Shown here in pieces: positions 28,162-38,142 of a stretch of DNA of 64,000 bases (positions are counted from its first letter, which is position 1; each line of letters starts with the position of its first letter). Both the position numbers and the translations under genes were made by a program. The stretch spans positions 124,001 through 188,000 of the forward strand of contig NZ_NIHE01000004.1 in assembly GCF_002806995.1 (NCBI RefSeq). The letters are read 5' to 3'. The notes under the pieces were generated by a model that was not told the DNA's origin, did not search any database, and worked only from the letters and a program-made list of their open reading frames with translations. The DNA comes from Confluentibacter lentus. Its GTDB lineage: Bacteria; Bacteroidota; Bacteroidia; Flavobacteriales; Flavobacteriaceae.

Positions 28162-29237
28162 TACCTAAAGATACTTAAATCAATTTTTAAAGAAAACACA
28201 TTAGAATATAGCGCCACGCTTTGGTCACCTATATCGGTAAATGCATAATCTATTTGTACGCCATTATATTTAAAGCCAACACCAAAACTGGGCTGAAAAC
28301 TCAATTGCTCGGTATTATCGATTTGCAATTCATTTTGAAAATTCCCAACGCCGCCACGTAAATATACCATATCAACATAACCAAATTCGAAACCAAAAGC
28401 TGGGTTGATGCTGGCAAATGACGACGAAATAATATCATTGTTTTGCTCAAAACGGACATTCATATTAACGGCTGTCAGTAATGTGTAATCGTAATTAAAA
28501 TCAAATAATTTTGAGATGCCTATTTGTAATTTAGGTATGGTTATTTCGGTTGTTTCCGGTAATTCTTGATTTTGACCTTCCACGGCATCCCGTATTTTTG
28601 CAAATTCGTTTTCATCAATAGCCCAAGCATTAAACGTGGTAGTAATATCGCGAGCCATGACTCCGAATTTCCATTTATTTTCGGTTTTGAACTGTACGCC
28701 TAAATCCAATCCAAAACCCCAAGACGAGGCAAAATCGCCAATAATTCGTCTAATGACTTTCGCATTCACACCATAATTAAGTCCTTGTACAGGCAGTTCC
28801 CTAGCGTACGAAAACGTGAGTCCGTAATCGGCCGTAGAAAACAAACTAATCCGATCGTAATTTATATTGCCTTGTTCGTCAATCAATTGGGTGGTGTTCA
28901 AAATATCATCCACAGCAAACCTTATTAAAGAGATGCCAATGGCACTTTGGTCGTCTAAAGGCATCGCAAAAGCAGCGTAATCATAATTGGCAATGTTGGC
29001 AAAATAACTGGAATGCATGAGTGCTAGTTGATTGTCTTCCAAATCCAATAAACCTGCTGGGTTCCAGTACCCGGAATTCACGTCGGCCGTATGCGATGTT
29101 ACTGCACTGCTCATACCTAAAGCTGCCGCATCAACACCAATATTCATAAACTCATTGGAATATTTCCTAACGGTTTGGCCGAAGAGACTTAATGAAGCAA
29201 TGAAGAATATGGTGGTTAAGGATGTTCTCAATCGCAA
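28161..29237 (-). CDS. PorV/PorQ-family outer-membrane beta-barrel protein
   Basis: This 358-residue protein has a signal peptide (hydrophobic core about residues 8-19, ending SLFG-QT). The mature start YSNEFMNIGVDAAALGMSSA leads into DVNSGYWNPAGL, the hallmark of the PorV/PorQ/UPF0164 group. The remainder alternates aromatic and polar residues as in a FadL-like barrel and ends in a charged/hydrophobic strand with terminal Phe-Arg. PorV proper shuttles type IX secretion cargo. This paralogue-type protein may have a related surface role. Its gene is followed directly by the DUF4105 gene. Confidence 0.8.
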   Translation of the reverse strand: MRLRTSLTTIFFIASLSLFGQTVRKYSNEFMNIGVDAAALGMSSAVTSHTADVNSGYWNPAGLLDLEDNQLALMHSSYFANIANYDYAAFAMPLDDQSAIGISLIRFAVDDILNTTQLIDEQGNINYDRISLFSTADYGLTFSYARELPVQGLNYGVNAKVIRRIIGDFASSWGFGLDLGVQFKTENKWKFGVMARDITTTFNAWAIDENEFAKIRDAVEGQNQELPETTEITIPKLQIGISKLFDFNYDYTLLTAVNMNVRFEQNNDIISSSFASINPAFGFEFGYVDMVYLRGGVGNFQNELQIDNTEQLSFQPSFGVGFKYNGVQIDYAFTDIGDQSVALYSNVFSLKIDLSIFR

Positions 29238-29358
29238 ATTTTTTTACAAAGATGCATATAATTTATCAGCTAATAAACTTGAAATAGCAACACTTATTGT
29301 TTGATTGTTGTTTTAGACGCAAATTCTTTGCTATTTTTACATCATAGAATTATAAGAG

Positions 29359-30096
29359 ATGAAAAAATATATACCAAATACGCTGACGTTGTTGAATTTG
29401 TTCAGCGGAAGTATAGCGGTAACGTTTGTTTTAAATGATGATTTTGTTACCGCTTCGTTCTTTGTGTTCTTAGGTGTTTTCTTTGATTTTTTTGATGGTT
29501 TTGCGGCTAGAAAATTGAACGTTCAAAGCGAATTGGGCTTGCAGTTGGATTCCTTGGCCGACATGGTTACCTGCGGATTGGTGCCAGGACTTATCATGTA
29601 TAAGTTATTGGCTTTATCTGATGCATCATGGGGTCATTCCGATATTGATTACTCTAATTTTGATTTTTCACATATCAACCTTTTACCGCTTTTGGGCTTA
29701 TTCATTACGTTAGCTTCTGCGTACAGATTGGCGAAATTTAATTTAGATGAAGATCAACAAACCTATTTTAAAGGTTTGCCTACGCCAGCAAATGCCTTGT
29801 TTATTATAGCGTTGCCATTAATCATGGAGTTTCAGAATAGTGATTTGATGAATACCATTATTCTAAATAAATGGTTTTTAATAATCATCACATTGGTGAG
29901 TTGCTATATGCTGAATTCCGGTATTAAATTATTTGCCTTAAAGTTTAAGGATTGGCGTTTTAAAACCAATGCGACTAGGTATATTTTTATATTTCTATCT
30001 GCTTTGTTTATGATTGTTTTGCAATTTGCAGCCATTCCCATTATTATACTGACTTACATTACCATGTCTGTACTGGATAATGTAACTTCAAAATAG
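29359..30096 (+). CDS. pssA: CDP-diacylglycerol-serine O-phosphatidyltransferase
   Basis: This 245-residue integral membrane protein makes phosphatidylserine, the precursor of phosphatidylethanolamine. The CDP-alcohol phosphotransferase motif D-G-x2-A-R-x8-G-x3-D-x3-D is intact: FFDGFAARKLNVQ, then GLQLDSLADMVTCG (about 45-73). Six to eight hydrophobic helices are visible. A TATTTTTA-type -7 box lies about 20 bases upstream. It diverges from the PorV-like gene. Confidence 0.9.
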   Translation: MKKYIPNTLTLLNLFSGSIAVTFVLNDDFVTASFFVFLGVFFDFFDGFAARKLNVQSELGLQLDSLADMVTCGLVPGLIMYKLLALSDASWGHSDIDYSNFDFSHINLLPLLGLFITLASAYRLAKFNLDEDQQTYFKGLPTPANALFIIALPLIMEFQNSDLMNTIILNKWFLIIITLVSCYMLNSGIKLFALKFKDWRFKTNATRYIFIFLSALFMIVLQFAAIPIIILTYITMSVLDNVTSK

Positions 30097-30140
30097 AATT
30101 TCAGACTTATTAAATCAATTCCCCATCAATAAAGATAAAT

Positions 30141-31016
30141 ATGGCATCAGGATTTTTTGCATTATTAGATGATATTTCGGCACTTATGGACGATGTTGTC
30201 GTTATGAGTAAGATTTCAACCAAAAAAACAGCTGGCATTTTAGGGGACGATTTAGCAGTGAATGCCGAAAAAGCAACGGGGTTTGTTGCCTCTCGTGAAA
30301 TTCCTGTGTTATGGGCCATTACAAAAGGTTCGTTTCTTAATAAATTAATCATTCTGCCAGTGGCTTTTTTGCTGAGTGCTTTTTTGCCACCAGCGATAAT
30401 CGTATTGTTGGTGTTGGGAGGTATTTATTTAGCGTTTGAAGGCGCCGAGAAAATATATGAATTTTTTGTACCCCATAAACATTCATCTGAAGTTATTATT
30501 GAAAGAGAACCTACCGAAGAAGAGGTTTTGTTATTAGAAAAGAATAAAATTAAGTCGGCTATTTTAACCGATTTTATTTTATCGGTAGAGATCGTTATTA
30601 TTGCTCTGGGAACTGTTATAGGGAAAGATCTTTTGTTCCAAATATTGGTGGTTTCCATTGTCGCCATTATTGCAACGGTTGGTGTTTATGGTATTGTAGC
30701 GCTTATTGTGAGGATGGACGATTTGGGCTTCAGACTTATAAAAAGAAGCGGGGATAAAAAGGGTGTTTCAAAGACTGTGGGTTTGTTTTTGGTGAATGCG
30801 CTTCCTTGGGTAATTAAGAGTTTGTCCGTTATTGGTACCATTGCCTTAATATTGGTGGCAGGAGGTATCTTTGTCCATAATATAGAGTTTTTACATCATT
30901 TTCTAGATGTTTTGCCTGCTATTCTTCAGGAATTTGTTGTTGGATTATTAGTTGGGTTTGCGGCTTTTTTGGTAGTTAAGGGTTTTAAGGTGATTTTTAA
31001 ACGGAATAAGCATTGA
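30141..31016 (+). CDS. DUF808 family membrane protein (YedI-like)
   Basis: This 291-residue protein begins ASGFFALLDDISALMDDVVVMSK, the conserved DUF808 N-terminus. VNAEKATGFVASREIPVLWAI and about six hydrophobic segments follow. The family is widespread and has no established function. It sits 45 bases after pssA on the same strand. A copy of the dispersed palindrome lies just after its end. Confidence 0.85.
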   Translation: MASGFFALLDDISALMDDVVVMSKISTKKTAGILGDDLAVNAEKATGFVASREIPVLWAITKGSFLNKLIILPVAFLLSAFLPPAIIVLLVLGGIYLAFEGAEKIYEFFVPHKHSSEVIIEREPTEEEVLLLEKNKIKSAILTDFILSVEIVIIALGTVIGKDLLFQILVVSIVAIIATVGVYGIVALIVRMDDLGFRLIKRSGDKKGVSKTVGLFLVNALPWVIKSLSVIGTIALILVAGGIFVHNIEFLHHFLDVLPAILQEFVVGLLVGFAAFLVVKGFKVIFKRNKH

Positions 31017-31047
31017 TAATCAATTGAAAATTTACTGGGTTAGTGGA

Positions 31048-31065
31048 TTCCTGCCTTCGCAGGAA
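31048..31065. repeat. Dispersed palindrome, copy 1
   Basis: TTCCTGC and GCAGGAA arms of seven bases enclose a CTTC loop. The flanking sequence continues GATTCGACGAAGTCAATGACAGT, including a small TCGAA...TTCGA palindrome. It lies between convergent genes (DUF808 on + and lptB on -). Three further copies are at 50745, 52698 and 61203. Confidence 0.75.
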
Positions 31066-31115
31066 ATCGAAGATTCGACGAAGTCAATGACAGTAAATCA
31101 ATGACGCTTAACGTC

Positions 31116-31856
31116 CTACTCCCTAATCTTCTTTTTACGAAGTTCAAAATTCTGTCCCAAATACACTTTACGTACCATCTCGTCATTAGCCAATTCTTCT
31201 GGTACGCCAGCTTTTAAGATACTACCTTCAAACATTAAGTACGTTCTATCAGTAATGGCTAATGTTTCTTGTACGTTGTGGTCTGTAATTAATATACCAA
31301 TATTTTTTTTGGTGAGTTGTGCTACAATACGTTGAATATCTTCAACAGCCACGGGGTCAACGCCAGCAAATGGTTCATCCAATAAAATAAAGCTAGGGTC
31401 GGTTGCCAAAGCACGGGCGATTTCGGTACGGCGTCGTTCACCACCAGACAATAAATCACCTCTACTTTTACGGATATGTCCTAATCCAAATTCTTCAATT
31501 AAGGACTCCATTTTATCATGTTGCTGTTGCTTAGTAAGTTTTGTAAGTTGCAACACGCTTAATATATTATCTTCAATACTTAATTTTCTAAAAACAGACG
31601 CTTCTTGAGCCAAATAGCCAATACCGTTTTGGGCACGTTTGTACATGGGGTATTTTGTAATGTCTTTATCATCTAAAAAAATGGTGCCACCATTGGGTTT
31701 TATTAAACCAACAATCATGTAAAAAGACGTGGTTTTGCCAGCACCGTTAGGTCCTAGCAATCCAACTATTTCCCCTTGGTTTACCTCAAGGGAAACAGAC
31801 TTTACAACTTTTCGTCCGCTATAGGACTTCATTAAATTTTCGGCTCTTAAAATCAT
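31116..31856 (-). CDS. lptB: LPS export ABC transporter ATP-binding protein
   Basis: This 246-residue ATPase drives LPS transport in the LptB2FGC complex. [15 protein letters not shown] is the Walker A region, [16 protein letters not shown] the signature, and [14 protein letters not shown] the Walker B region. The ERRR in the signature and the short length are LptB-specific. It lies near kdsD and tatC in a minus-strand run. A 61-base gap separates it from the AhpD-like gene upstream. Confidence 0.93.
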   Translation of the reverse strand: MILRAENLMKSYSGRKVVKSVSLEVNQGEIVGLLGPNGAGKTTSFYMIVGLIKPNGGTIFLDDKDITKYPMYKRAQNGIGYLAQEASVFRKLSIEDNILSVLQLTKLTKQQQHDKMESLIEEFGLGHIRKSRGDLLSGGERRRTEIARALATDPSFILLDEPFAGVDPVAVEDIQRIVAQLTKKNIGILITDHNVQETLAITDRTYLMFEGSILKAGVPEELANDEMVRKVYLGQNFELRKKKIRE

Positions 31857-31917
31857 ATCTGTATGGTAAACGCTAAAAATAGCAAAAACATATAACTATT
31901 TGGCGTAGGTAAATTAA

Positions 31918-32271
31918 TTAGTTTTTGTGTTGGTCTTCCAAAGCATCCCAAAACTCATAAGCGCGACGTAAATGTGGAATCACGATAGTGCCTCCAACCA
32001 ATGTGGCAATACTTAAGGCTTCCACAACTTCATCTTTGGTTAATCCTAATTTATAACTGGTTTCTAAATGGTATTTCACACAATCGTCACAACGTAAAAC
32101 GGCAGATGCCACCAATCCTAAAAGTTCTTTGGTCTTTACATCCAAAGCGCCTTCGGTATATGCGTTGGTATCTAAATTGAAAATGCGTTTAATAACCTTG
32201 TTATTATCGGCCAAGATTTTTTCGTTCATTTTAGAACGGTACGCATTGAATTCATTAACGATATCAGACAT
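31918..32271 (-). CDS. Carboxymuconolactone decarboxylase / AhpD-like protein
   Basis: This 117-residue protein has a CDDCVKYH motif with a CxxC at 61-64 and His at 68, the redox/catalytic centre of AhpD-like proteins, followed by GLTKDEVVEALSIAT. Such proteins act as small peroxidase or disulfide reductase partners. The gene overlaps tatC by eight bases, so the two are coupled. The physiological substrate is unknown. Confidence 0.85.
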   Translation of the reverse strand: MSDIVNEFNAYRSKMNEKILADNNKVIKRIFNLDTNAYTEGALDVKTKELLGLVASAVLRCDDCVKYHLETSYKLGLTKDEVVEALSIATLVGGTIVIPHLRRAYEFWDALEDQHKN

Positions 32272-33088
32272 GTTTCTTTTCTCTTCTTTTTTGATTTCTG
32301 ATGACGATTCTAGAGATGTATATGCTCACTTCGTATAAAATGAGAATAGGAATGGCTACAATAATCTGGCTCGCAATATCTGGTGGTGTAATGATTGCAG
32401 CTAAGACCAATACAATGATTAAGGCATATTTCCTATATTTTTTTAAAAACTCTGGGGTAACCAATCCTATTTTAGTTAAAAAATAAATTACTATAGGGAG
32501 CTCAAACACCAAGCCTGATGCTAAAACGGACGATCTTACCAAACTTATATAACTGTCTAAATCAAAATCGTTGTGAACTTGCGAACTCACTTGATAAGAA
32601 CCTAAGAAATTAATAGACAAAGGGCAAATAATATAATACCCAAACAGAACGCCTATAAAAAACAGGCCAGAGGCTACCATTATAAACCCACGGGAATGTT
32701 TGCGTTCGTTTTCATGCAAGGCAGGACTTATAAATTTCCATAGTTCATAAAGTATATAAGGAAAAGCCGCAACAAAGCCAGCTGTTATAGATACCCAAAT
32801 GTGTGAAGAAAACTGCCCAGACATGGTTCTGCTTTGTATTCTGAAAGGTAATTCTTGAAAACAAAAAGCATCACTCATGCCAAAACTTTTTGCCATATTG
32901 CATAAAACTTGATAAGTAATGAAATCTGCTTTTTTAGGGCCTAAAATTAAAACATCAAAGATGAATGTTTTAGCGAAAAAAGCCGCTGTAGCCATAACGA
33001 CAACAGCTATAACTATTCTTATTAAATGCCATCGTAAATCTTCGAGATGGTCTAGAAACGACATCTCGTTTATGTTCTTTTTTGCCAT
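32264..33088 (-). CDS. tatC: Twin-arginine translocase subunit TatC
   Basis: This 274-residue protein with six hydrophobic segments is the receptor component of the Tat system. MSFLDHLEDLRWHLIRI near the N-terminus is the invariant TatC cytoplasmic motif, and FEYLPIV-like FELPIVIYFLT lies before the last helices. A periplasmic insertion of about 40 residues between the first two helices contains Cys residues (LCNMAKSFGMSDAFCF), typical of Bacteroidota TatC. The ATG overlaps the kdsD stop by one base. Confidence 0.93.
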   Translation of the reverse strand: MAKKNINEMSFLDHLEDLRWHLIRIVIAVVVMATAAFFAKTFIFDVLILGPKKADFITYQVLCNMAKSFGMSDAFCFQELPFRIQSRTMSGQFSSHIWVSITAGFVAAFPYILYELWKFISPALHENERKHSRGFIMVASGLFFIGVLFGYYIICPLSINFLGSYQVSSQVHNDFDLDSYISLVRSSVLASGLVFELPIVIYFLTKIGLVTPEFLKKYRKYALIIVLVLAAIITPPDIASQIIVAIPILILYEVSIYISRIVIRNQKRREKKHV

Positions 33089-34053
33089 TATATAATTCCT
33101 TCTTTTATTAAATCGTGTAAGTGCACTACGCCTGCATATTTGCCCTTATCTTCTACAAGTAACTGTGAAATGCCATAAACTTCCATCACTTCTTTCGCTT
33201 CCAATGCCATGGCATCGGTTTGTATGCGTTTTGGGTTTAAACTCATAATATCTTTGGCAGTTAGTGCTAAAAAATCATCCGTTTTGCTTAACATGCGTCG
33301 TAAATCGCCGTCTGTTATAATGCCTATAATGGCATCGTTTTCAACAACAGCAGTAACGCCAAGCATTTTTTCCGTCATTTCAATAATAATATCTTTCATG
33401 CCAGTATCTTTAAAAACCTTGGGTTTTAAATTTACGGATGATATATCTTCAACTCTTAAATACAATCGTTTGCCCAAAGCGCCTCCAGGATGGTATTTTG
33501 CAAAATCGTTGCTGGAAAATCCACGTAGCTCCAATAAACAAATAGCAAGGGCATCTCCAATTACCAATTGAGCGGTCGTACTTGTGGTCGGTGCTAAATT
33601 GTTAGGGCAGGCTTCTTTTTCTACATAAGAATTCAGAACATAGTCTGCCTGCTCCCCTAAAAAAGAATCTTTGCGTCCGGTTATGGCAATTATTTTATTT
33701 TTTGCACTTTTAATTAGTGGAATAAGCACTTTAATTTCGGCGGTATTTCCGCTTTTGGAAATGCAAACCACAATATCGTCTTTAAGAATAAGTCCTAAAT
33801 CACCATGAATGGCATCCGCAGCATGCATAAAAACCGAAGGTGTTCCTGTAGAGTTAAGTGTCGCGACAATTTTATTGGCTATAATGGCACTTTTACCAAC
33901 GCCAGTGATAATAAGGCGGCCTTTTGAGTTATAAATATGTTCTACAGCTTCAGCAAATTCATCATCAATAAGGCTGGAAAGATTCAATATAGCATCCCCT
34001 TCCATCTTAATGGTCTGTGTAGCAGTCGTAATAATAGAATTTTTGTTTTTCAA
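33088..34053 (-). CDS. kdsD: D-arabinose-5-phosphate isomerase (KpsF/GutQ family)
   Basis: This 321-residue enzyme interconverts ribulose-5-P and arabinose-5-P in the first step of Kdo synthesis for LPS. The SIS domain has LIITGVGKSAIIANK and CISKSGNTAEI, and EACPNNLAPTTST completes the sugar-phosphate site. Two CBS domains occupy the last 120 residues. It is first in the tatC / AhpD-like / lptB run and divergent from recQ, and a -7/-33 promoter lies about 100 bases upstream. Confidence 0.92.
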   Translation of the reverse strand: MKNKNSIITTATQTIKMEGDAILNLSSLIDDEFAEAVEHIYNSKGRLIITGVGKSAIIANKIVATLNSTGTPSVFMHAADAIHGDLGLILKDDIVVCISKSGNTAEIKVLIPLIKSAKNKIIAITGRKDSFLGEQADYVLNSYVEKEACPNNLAPTTSTTAQLVIGDALAICLLELRGFSSNDFAKYHPGGALGKRLYLRVEDISSVNLKPKVFKDTGMKDIIIEMTEKMLGVTAVVENDAIIGIITDGDLRRMLSKTDDFLALTAKDIMSLNPKRIQTDAMALEAKEVMEVYGISQLLVEDKGKYAGVVHLHDLIKEGII

Positions 34054-34145
34054 AATTTATTATTTTTTTTGATTGAAGCTTTTAAAGATTTTATTATCTT
34101 TAATGATAATCAGATTAAGTTTTATATTAATTTTGATTATCGTTA

Positions 34146-34177
34146 CAAAACTAACGAAAAAATGAGGGTTCTCTCAA
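34146..34177 (-). promoter_or_regulatory. Probable promoter of the kdsD-tatC operon
   Basis: On the minus strand TAGTTTTG (34153-34146) fits the Bacteroidota -7 consensus TAnnTTTG, and a TTG at 34177-34175 lies 21 bases upstream as the -33 element. Confidence 0.55.
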
Positions 34178-34237
34178 TACACAATTAAATTAATTATTCG
34201 ATTTGTGTTTTTATTTAAATAAAGTTTTATACCGTTC

Positions 34238-36442
34238 ATGTTAATAACAAAAAGTGATTTGCAAGCTGCATTAAAAAAGTATTTTGGCTTTGGTAAATTT
34301 AAGGGTCTTCAAGAAGCCGTTATTGAAAGCATATTATCAGGGAATAACACATTTGTCATCATGCCAACGGGAGGCGGTAAGTCTCTTTGCTATCAGTTGC
34401 CAGCATTGATGCAGGAAGGAACAGCTATTATAGTATCTCCTTTAATTGCATTAATGAAAAATCAAGTGGATGCCATAAGAGGTATCTCCAACGAAGAAGG
34501 TATTGCACATGTATTGAATTCGTCGCTCAACAAAACCGAGGTAAAGCGCGTAAAAGAGGATATAAAAAATGGCATTACTAAACTATTGTATGTCGCACCA
34601 GAATCGTTGACCAAAGATGAGAATGTCGATTTTTTACGTTCAGTAAAAATATCTTTCATGGCGGTTGACGAAGCACATTGTATTAGTGAATGGGGGCACG
34701 ATTTTAGACCAGAATATAGAAATTTAAAGCAAATCATAGGTAGAATAGGTGACGATATTCCGATTATAGGATTAACAGCAACAGCAACACCAAAAGTTCA
34801 GGAAGATGTTTTAAAAAATCTTGGCATTCCCAATGCAAAGACATTCAAGGCGTCGTTCAACAGACCTAATTTATATTACGAAGTACGCCCAAAGACAAAA
34901 AATGTAGATGCCGACATCATACGTTTTATTAAACAAAATTCAGGAAAATCGGGTATTATATATTGTTTGAGCAGAAAGCGCGTTGAAGAATTGGCTCAAG
35001 TTTTGCAAGTCAATGGTATTAAAGCAGTACCCTATCATGCAGGATTAGATGCAAAAAGCAGAAGCAGTCATCAAGATAAATTCTTGATGGAAGACGTTGA
35101 TGTGGTGGTTGCTACTATTGCTTTTGGTATGGGTATAGACAAGCCAGACGTTCGGTTTGTAATTCATCATGATATTCCAAAAAGTATAGAAAGTTATTAC
35201 CAAGAAACTGGTAGAGCAGGTCGTGATGGTGGCGAGGGTCATTGTTTGGCTTATTATTCCTATAAAGATATTGAAAAGTTAGAAAAATTCATGTCGGGAA
35301 AACCAGTAGCGGAACAAGAAATTGGACAAGCCTTGTTACAGGAAGTCGTTGCTTTTGCTGAAACATCCATTTCCAGAAGAAAATTTATCCTTCATTATTT
35401 TGGAGAAGAATTTGACAATGAAACGGGTGAAGGTGGTGATATGGATGATAACGTGCGTCACCCCAAAAAACAACACGAGGCTAAAGACGATGCGAAGTTT
35501 CTTTTGGAGACCATTGAAAAGACGAATGAAAAATATAAGTCGAAAGACATGGTCAACGTTGTTATAGGGAAAGGGAATGCCCTTATAAAATCACACAGAA
35601 CAGATGAACAGCCCTTTTTTGGTAAGGGAAGTCATAAAGACAATAAATATTGGATGGCATTGCTTAGGCAGTTGTTGGTTGCAGGTTATCTAAAAAAAGA
35701 TATTGAAACCTACGGGGTCATTAAATTGAATGATAAAGGAAGGACCTTTATTAAAAAGCCTGAATCATTTATGATGACCGAAGACCATATTTTTGATGGC
35801 GAACAAGAAGATGGCAGTATTGTGACCTCGGCTAAAGCGGTCGGACAGTCTGCCGATGAGGTTTTAATGGGCATGCTCAAGGATTTACGTAAGAAGAATG
35901 CCAAAAAATTAGGCGTGCCACCTTTTGTTATTTTTCAAGACCCTTCGTTGGAAGACATGGCTTTAAAATACCCAATAAACCTAACCGAATTAGCAAATGT
36001 ACACGGTGTAGGTGATGGAAAAGCTAAAAAATATGGTAAGGATTTTGTGGAATTGATTGCCAAATATGTTGAAGAAAATGACATTCTGAGACCAGACGAT
36101 TTGGTTGTGAAATCAACAGGGAGCAATTCTGCCAACAAATTATACATCATTCAAAATATAGATAGGAAATTACCACTTGACGATATTGCGTCGTCTAAAG
36201 GCATGTCCATGCAAGAATTCATCAAGGAAATGGAAGCGATTGTCTATTCTGGCACTAAACTGAACATCAATTATTGGATTGATGATATTTTAGATGAAGA
36301 CCAACAAGAAGAAATTCATGAGTATTTTATGGAATCGCAATCAGATGCCATTGACGTTGCCATTAAAGAATTTGATGGTGAATATGATGATGACGAACTT
36401 CGCCTTTACAGAATAAAATTTATAAGTGAAGTAGCTAATTAG
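34238..36442 (+). CDS. recQ: ATP-dependent DNA helicase RecQ (zinc-cysteine-less type)
   Basis: This 734-residue 3'-5' helicase has [12 protein letters not shown] (Walker A, 42-53), [16 protein letters not shown] (DEAH at 144-147), [11 protein letters not shown], and [11 protein letters not shown] (motif VI). RQC and HRDC-like regions follow ([12 protein letters not shown] near 575). The zinc subdomain, which normally carries four Cys, reads [16 protein letters not shown] followed by a Gly/Asp-rich stretch without any Cys. An acidic C-terminal extension makes it longer than the E. coli enzyme. It diverges from kdsD across 184 bases. Confidence 0.92.
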   Translation: MLITKSDLQAALKKYFGFGKFKGLQEAVIESILSGNNTFVIMPTGGGKSLCYQLPALMQEGTAIIVSPLIALMKNQVDAIRGISNEEGIAHVLNSSLNKTEVKRVKEDIKNGITKLLYVAPESLTKDENVDFLRSVKISFMAVDEAHCISEWGHDFRPEYRNLKQIIGRIGDDIPIIGLTATATPKVQEDVLKNLGIPNAKTFKASFNRPNLYYEVRPKTKNVDADIIRFIKQNSGKSGIIYCLSRKRVEELAQVLQVNGIKAVPYHAGLDAKSRSSHQDKFLMEDVDVVVATIAFGMGIDKPDVRFVIHHDIPKSIESYYQETGRAGRDGGEGHCLAYYSYKDIEKLEKFMSGKPVAEQEIGQALLQEVVAFAETSISRRKFILHYFGEEFDNETGEGGDMDDNVRHPKKQHEAKDDAKFLLETIEKTNEKYKSKDMVNVVIGKGNALIKSHRTDEQPFFGKGSHKDNKYWMALLRQLLVAGYLKKDIETYGVIKLNDKGRTFIKKPESFMMTEDHIFDGEQEDGSIVTSAKAVGQSADEVLMGMLKDLRKKNAKKLGVPPFVIFQDPSLEDMALKYPINLTELANVHGVGDGKAKKYGKDFVELIAKYVEENDILRPDDLVVKSTGSNSANKLYIIQNIDRKLPLDDIASSKGMSMQEFIKEMEAIVYSGTKLNINYWIDDILDEDQQEEIHEYFMESQSDAIDVAIKEFDGEYDDDELRLYRIKFISEVAN

Positions 36443-36444
36443 TT

Positions 36445-36560
36445 TAAGTTAAAAGCTAAAAGTTTTTCATTTAAACTTCCGTCTTCCGTCATTGGTATTT
36501 GGTCTTTATTCTTCTTGCACAAAAAATCCTAAATCGTAAATCTTAATTCGTAAATCCTTG
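36445..36560. repeat. Quasi-repetitive filler upstream of the PPIase gene
   Basis: Imperfect short units occur in succession (AAGTTAAAAGCTAAAAG, CTTCCGTCTTCCGTC, AATCGTAAATCTTAATTCGT). There is no coding potential. The tract ends in the promoter of the downstream gene. Confidence 0.45.
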
Positions 36561-36561
36561 T

Positions 36562-36569
36562 TATCTTTG
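36562..36569 (+). promoter_or_regulatory. -7 promoter box of the cyclophilin-FKBP gene
   Basis: TATCTTTG matches TAnnTTTG exactly and lies 22 bases before the ATG. No good TTG is visible at -33. Confidence 0.55.
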
Positions 36570-36591
36570 CGCTTCATTAAAAACGAACGCG

Positions 36592-37524
36592 ATGAAAGAC
36601 GGTTTATACGCAAAATTCAACACCACTAAAGGAGACATACTTGTAGCCTTAGAATACAAAAAAACACCTGGAACGGTTGGTAACTTTGTTGCTTTAGCTG
36701 AAGGGAATTTAGAAAACAACGTAAAACCACAAGGGAAACCTTATTACGACGGATTGAAATTCCATAGAGTCATTCCAGATTTTATGATTCAAGGTGGTTG
36801 CCCACAAGGTTCTGGTGCTGGCGGTCCTGGTTATAAATTTGATGATGAGTTTCATCCAGACCTAAAACACGATGGGCCAGGAGTTTTGTCCATGGCAAAT
36901 GCAGGTCCTGGAACAAATGGGAGTCAATTTTTTATTACCCATGTAGAAACGGCTTGGTTAAATGGTAAGCATACCGTTTTTGGGAAAGTAGTATCTGGTC
37001 AAGAAGTAGTTGATGCGATTGCACAAGGTGATGTTATTGAGAGTTTGGAAATAGTTAGAGTAGGGGCGGAAGCCGATGCCTTTAATGCCGTTGAAGCTTT
37101 TAGAACATTTGAAGGTTCAAGACATAAAAAATTGGCTGAAGAAAAGGCAAAATCTGAAGCAGAATTGGAAAAATTAGCCGCAGGTTTCAATAAAACCAAT
37201 AGCGGATTACGTTACCAAATCATTCAAAAAGGAGATGGTGTAAAAGCTGAAAAAGGTAAAAAAGTATCTGTTCATTATAAAGGCCAATTGGCAGATGGAA
37301 CAGTGTTCGATTCTTCATATAAACGCAATCAGCCTATTGATTTTGCTTTAGGTGTTGGTCAGGTGATTCCAGGCTGGGATGAAGGGGTTGGTTTATTAAA
37401 AGTAGGTGATAAAGCCCGTTTTGTTATTCCAAGCGATTTAGCTTATGGAAGTGCAGGTGCAGGCGGTGTTATTCCACCAAATGCCACTTTGATTTTTGAT
37501 GTGGAATTAGTTGCTGTTAAGTAA
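36592..37524 (+). CDS. Dual-domain peptidyl-prolyl isomerase (cyclophilin-FKBP fusion)
   Basis: This 310-residue protein catalyses cis-trans isomerisation of X-Pro bonds. Residues 1-160 form a cyclophilin with [13 protein letters not shown] (catalytic Arg), GSQFFITH and [10 protein letters not shown]. After a Lys/Glu-rich linker (about 175-195), an FKBP domain runs from [13 protein letters not shown] to the end, with [33 protein letters not shown] and [14 protein letters not shown]. There is no signal peptide, so it should be cytoplasmic. Cyclophilin-FKBP fusions of this kind have been described in flavobacteria. Confidence 0.93.
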   Translation: MKDGLYAKFNTTKGDILVALEYKKTPGTVGNFVALAEGNLENNVKPQGKPYYDGLKFHRVIPDFMIQGGCPQGSGAGGPGYKFDDEFHPDLKHDGPGVLSMANAGPGTNGSQFFITHVETAWLNGKHTVFGKVVSGQEVVDAIAQGDVIESLEIVRVGAEADAFNAVEAFRTFEGSRHKKLAEEKAKSEAELEKLAAGFNKTNSGLRYQIIQKGDGVKAEKGKKVSVHYKGQLADGTVFDSSYKRNQPIDFALGVGQVIPGWDEGVGLLKVGDKARFVIPSDLAYGSAGAGGVIPPNATLIFDVELVAVK

Positions 37525-37550
37525 AAAAACTTTTATTAAATACTATCCAG

Positions 37551-37577
37551 AGCACTTATATATTAAGTGCTTTTTTT
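37551..37577 (+). terminator. Intrinsic terminator after the PPIase gene
   Basis: AGCACTTA and TAAGTGCT arms of eight bases with a five-base loop are followed by a T run. The hairpin overlaps a spurious upstream extension of the next gene. Confidence 0.75.
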
Positions 37578-37587
37578 ATATTTATAT

Positions 37588-38133
37588 ATGACAAATAATG
37601 AACTAGAAACATTGAAATATCCTATTGGTAAATTTGATTTTCCAGATAGCGTAACCAAAGAATATATTGAGGATTGCATTTCCATTTTAGAACACTTTCC
37701 TGAAAGATTGGAAATGCTGGTGAAAAATTTATCAGAGGAACAATTAGATACGACCTACAGACCCGAGGGTTGGACCATTAGGCAAACCGTGCATCACTTA
37801 TCCGATAGCCATCATCATAGTTATACGCGTTTTAAATGGGCATTAACAGAAGAAAAACCCATTATTAAAGCTTACCATGAAGATTTGTGGGCAGAACTCA
37901 TAGATTCTAAATCAGCTCCTATAACGATGTCTTTGCAACATTTAAAAGCCATTCATTTTAAATTGGTTTATTTACTGAAAAGATTGTCTGATGAAGATTT
38001 AAGCAGAAGCTTTATACATCCTGAAACAAAAAAGGAGGTTTCCTTAAAAAGAAATATAGGTCTTTATGCATGGCATAGTAAACATCATTATGCTCATATT
38101 GAAAATGTATTAAAACGAAATAATTGGTTGTGA
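37588..38133 (+). CDS. DinB/YfiT-like metal-dependent (bacillithiol) transferase family protein
   Basis: The start is the ATG at 37588 (MTNNELETLKYPIGKF). A GTG at 37567 would lie in the terminator hairpin. The 181-residue four-helix protein has RPEGWTIRQTVHHLSDSHHH and WHSKHHYAHIENVL, whose three His residues form the nickel/zinc site of the DinB/YfiT group. YfiT-type enzymes conjugate thiols such as bacillithiol to substrates, and the actual substrate here is unknown. It is followed by an acetyltransferase nine bases downstream. Confidence 0.82.
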   Translation: MTNNELETLKYPIGKFDFPDSVTKEYIEDCISILEHFPERLEMLVKNLSEEQLDTTYRPEGWTIRQTVHHLSDSHHHSYTRFKWALTEEKPIIKAYHEDLWAELIDSKSAPITMSLQHLKAIHFKLVYLLKRLSDEDLSRSFIHPETKKEVSLKRNIGLYAWHSKHHYAHIENVLKRNNWL

Positions 38134-38142
38134 TTTTATATT

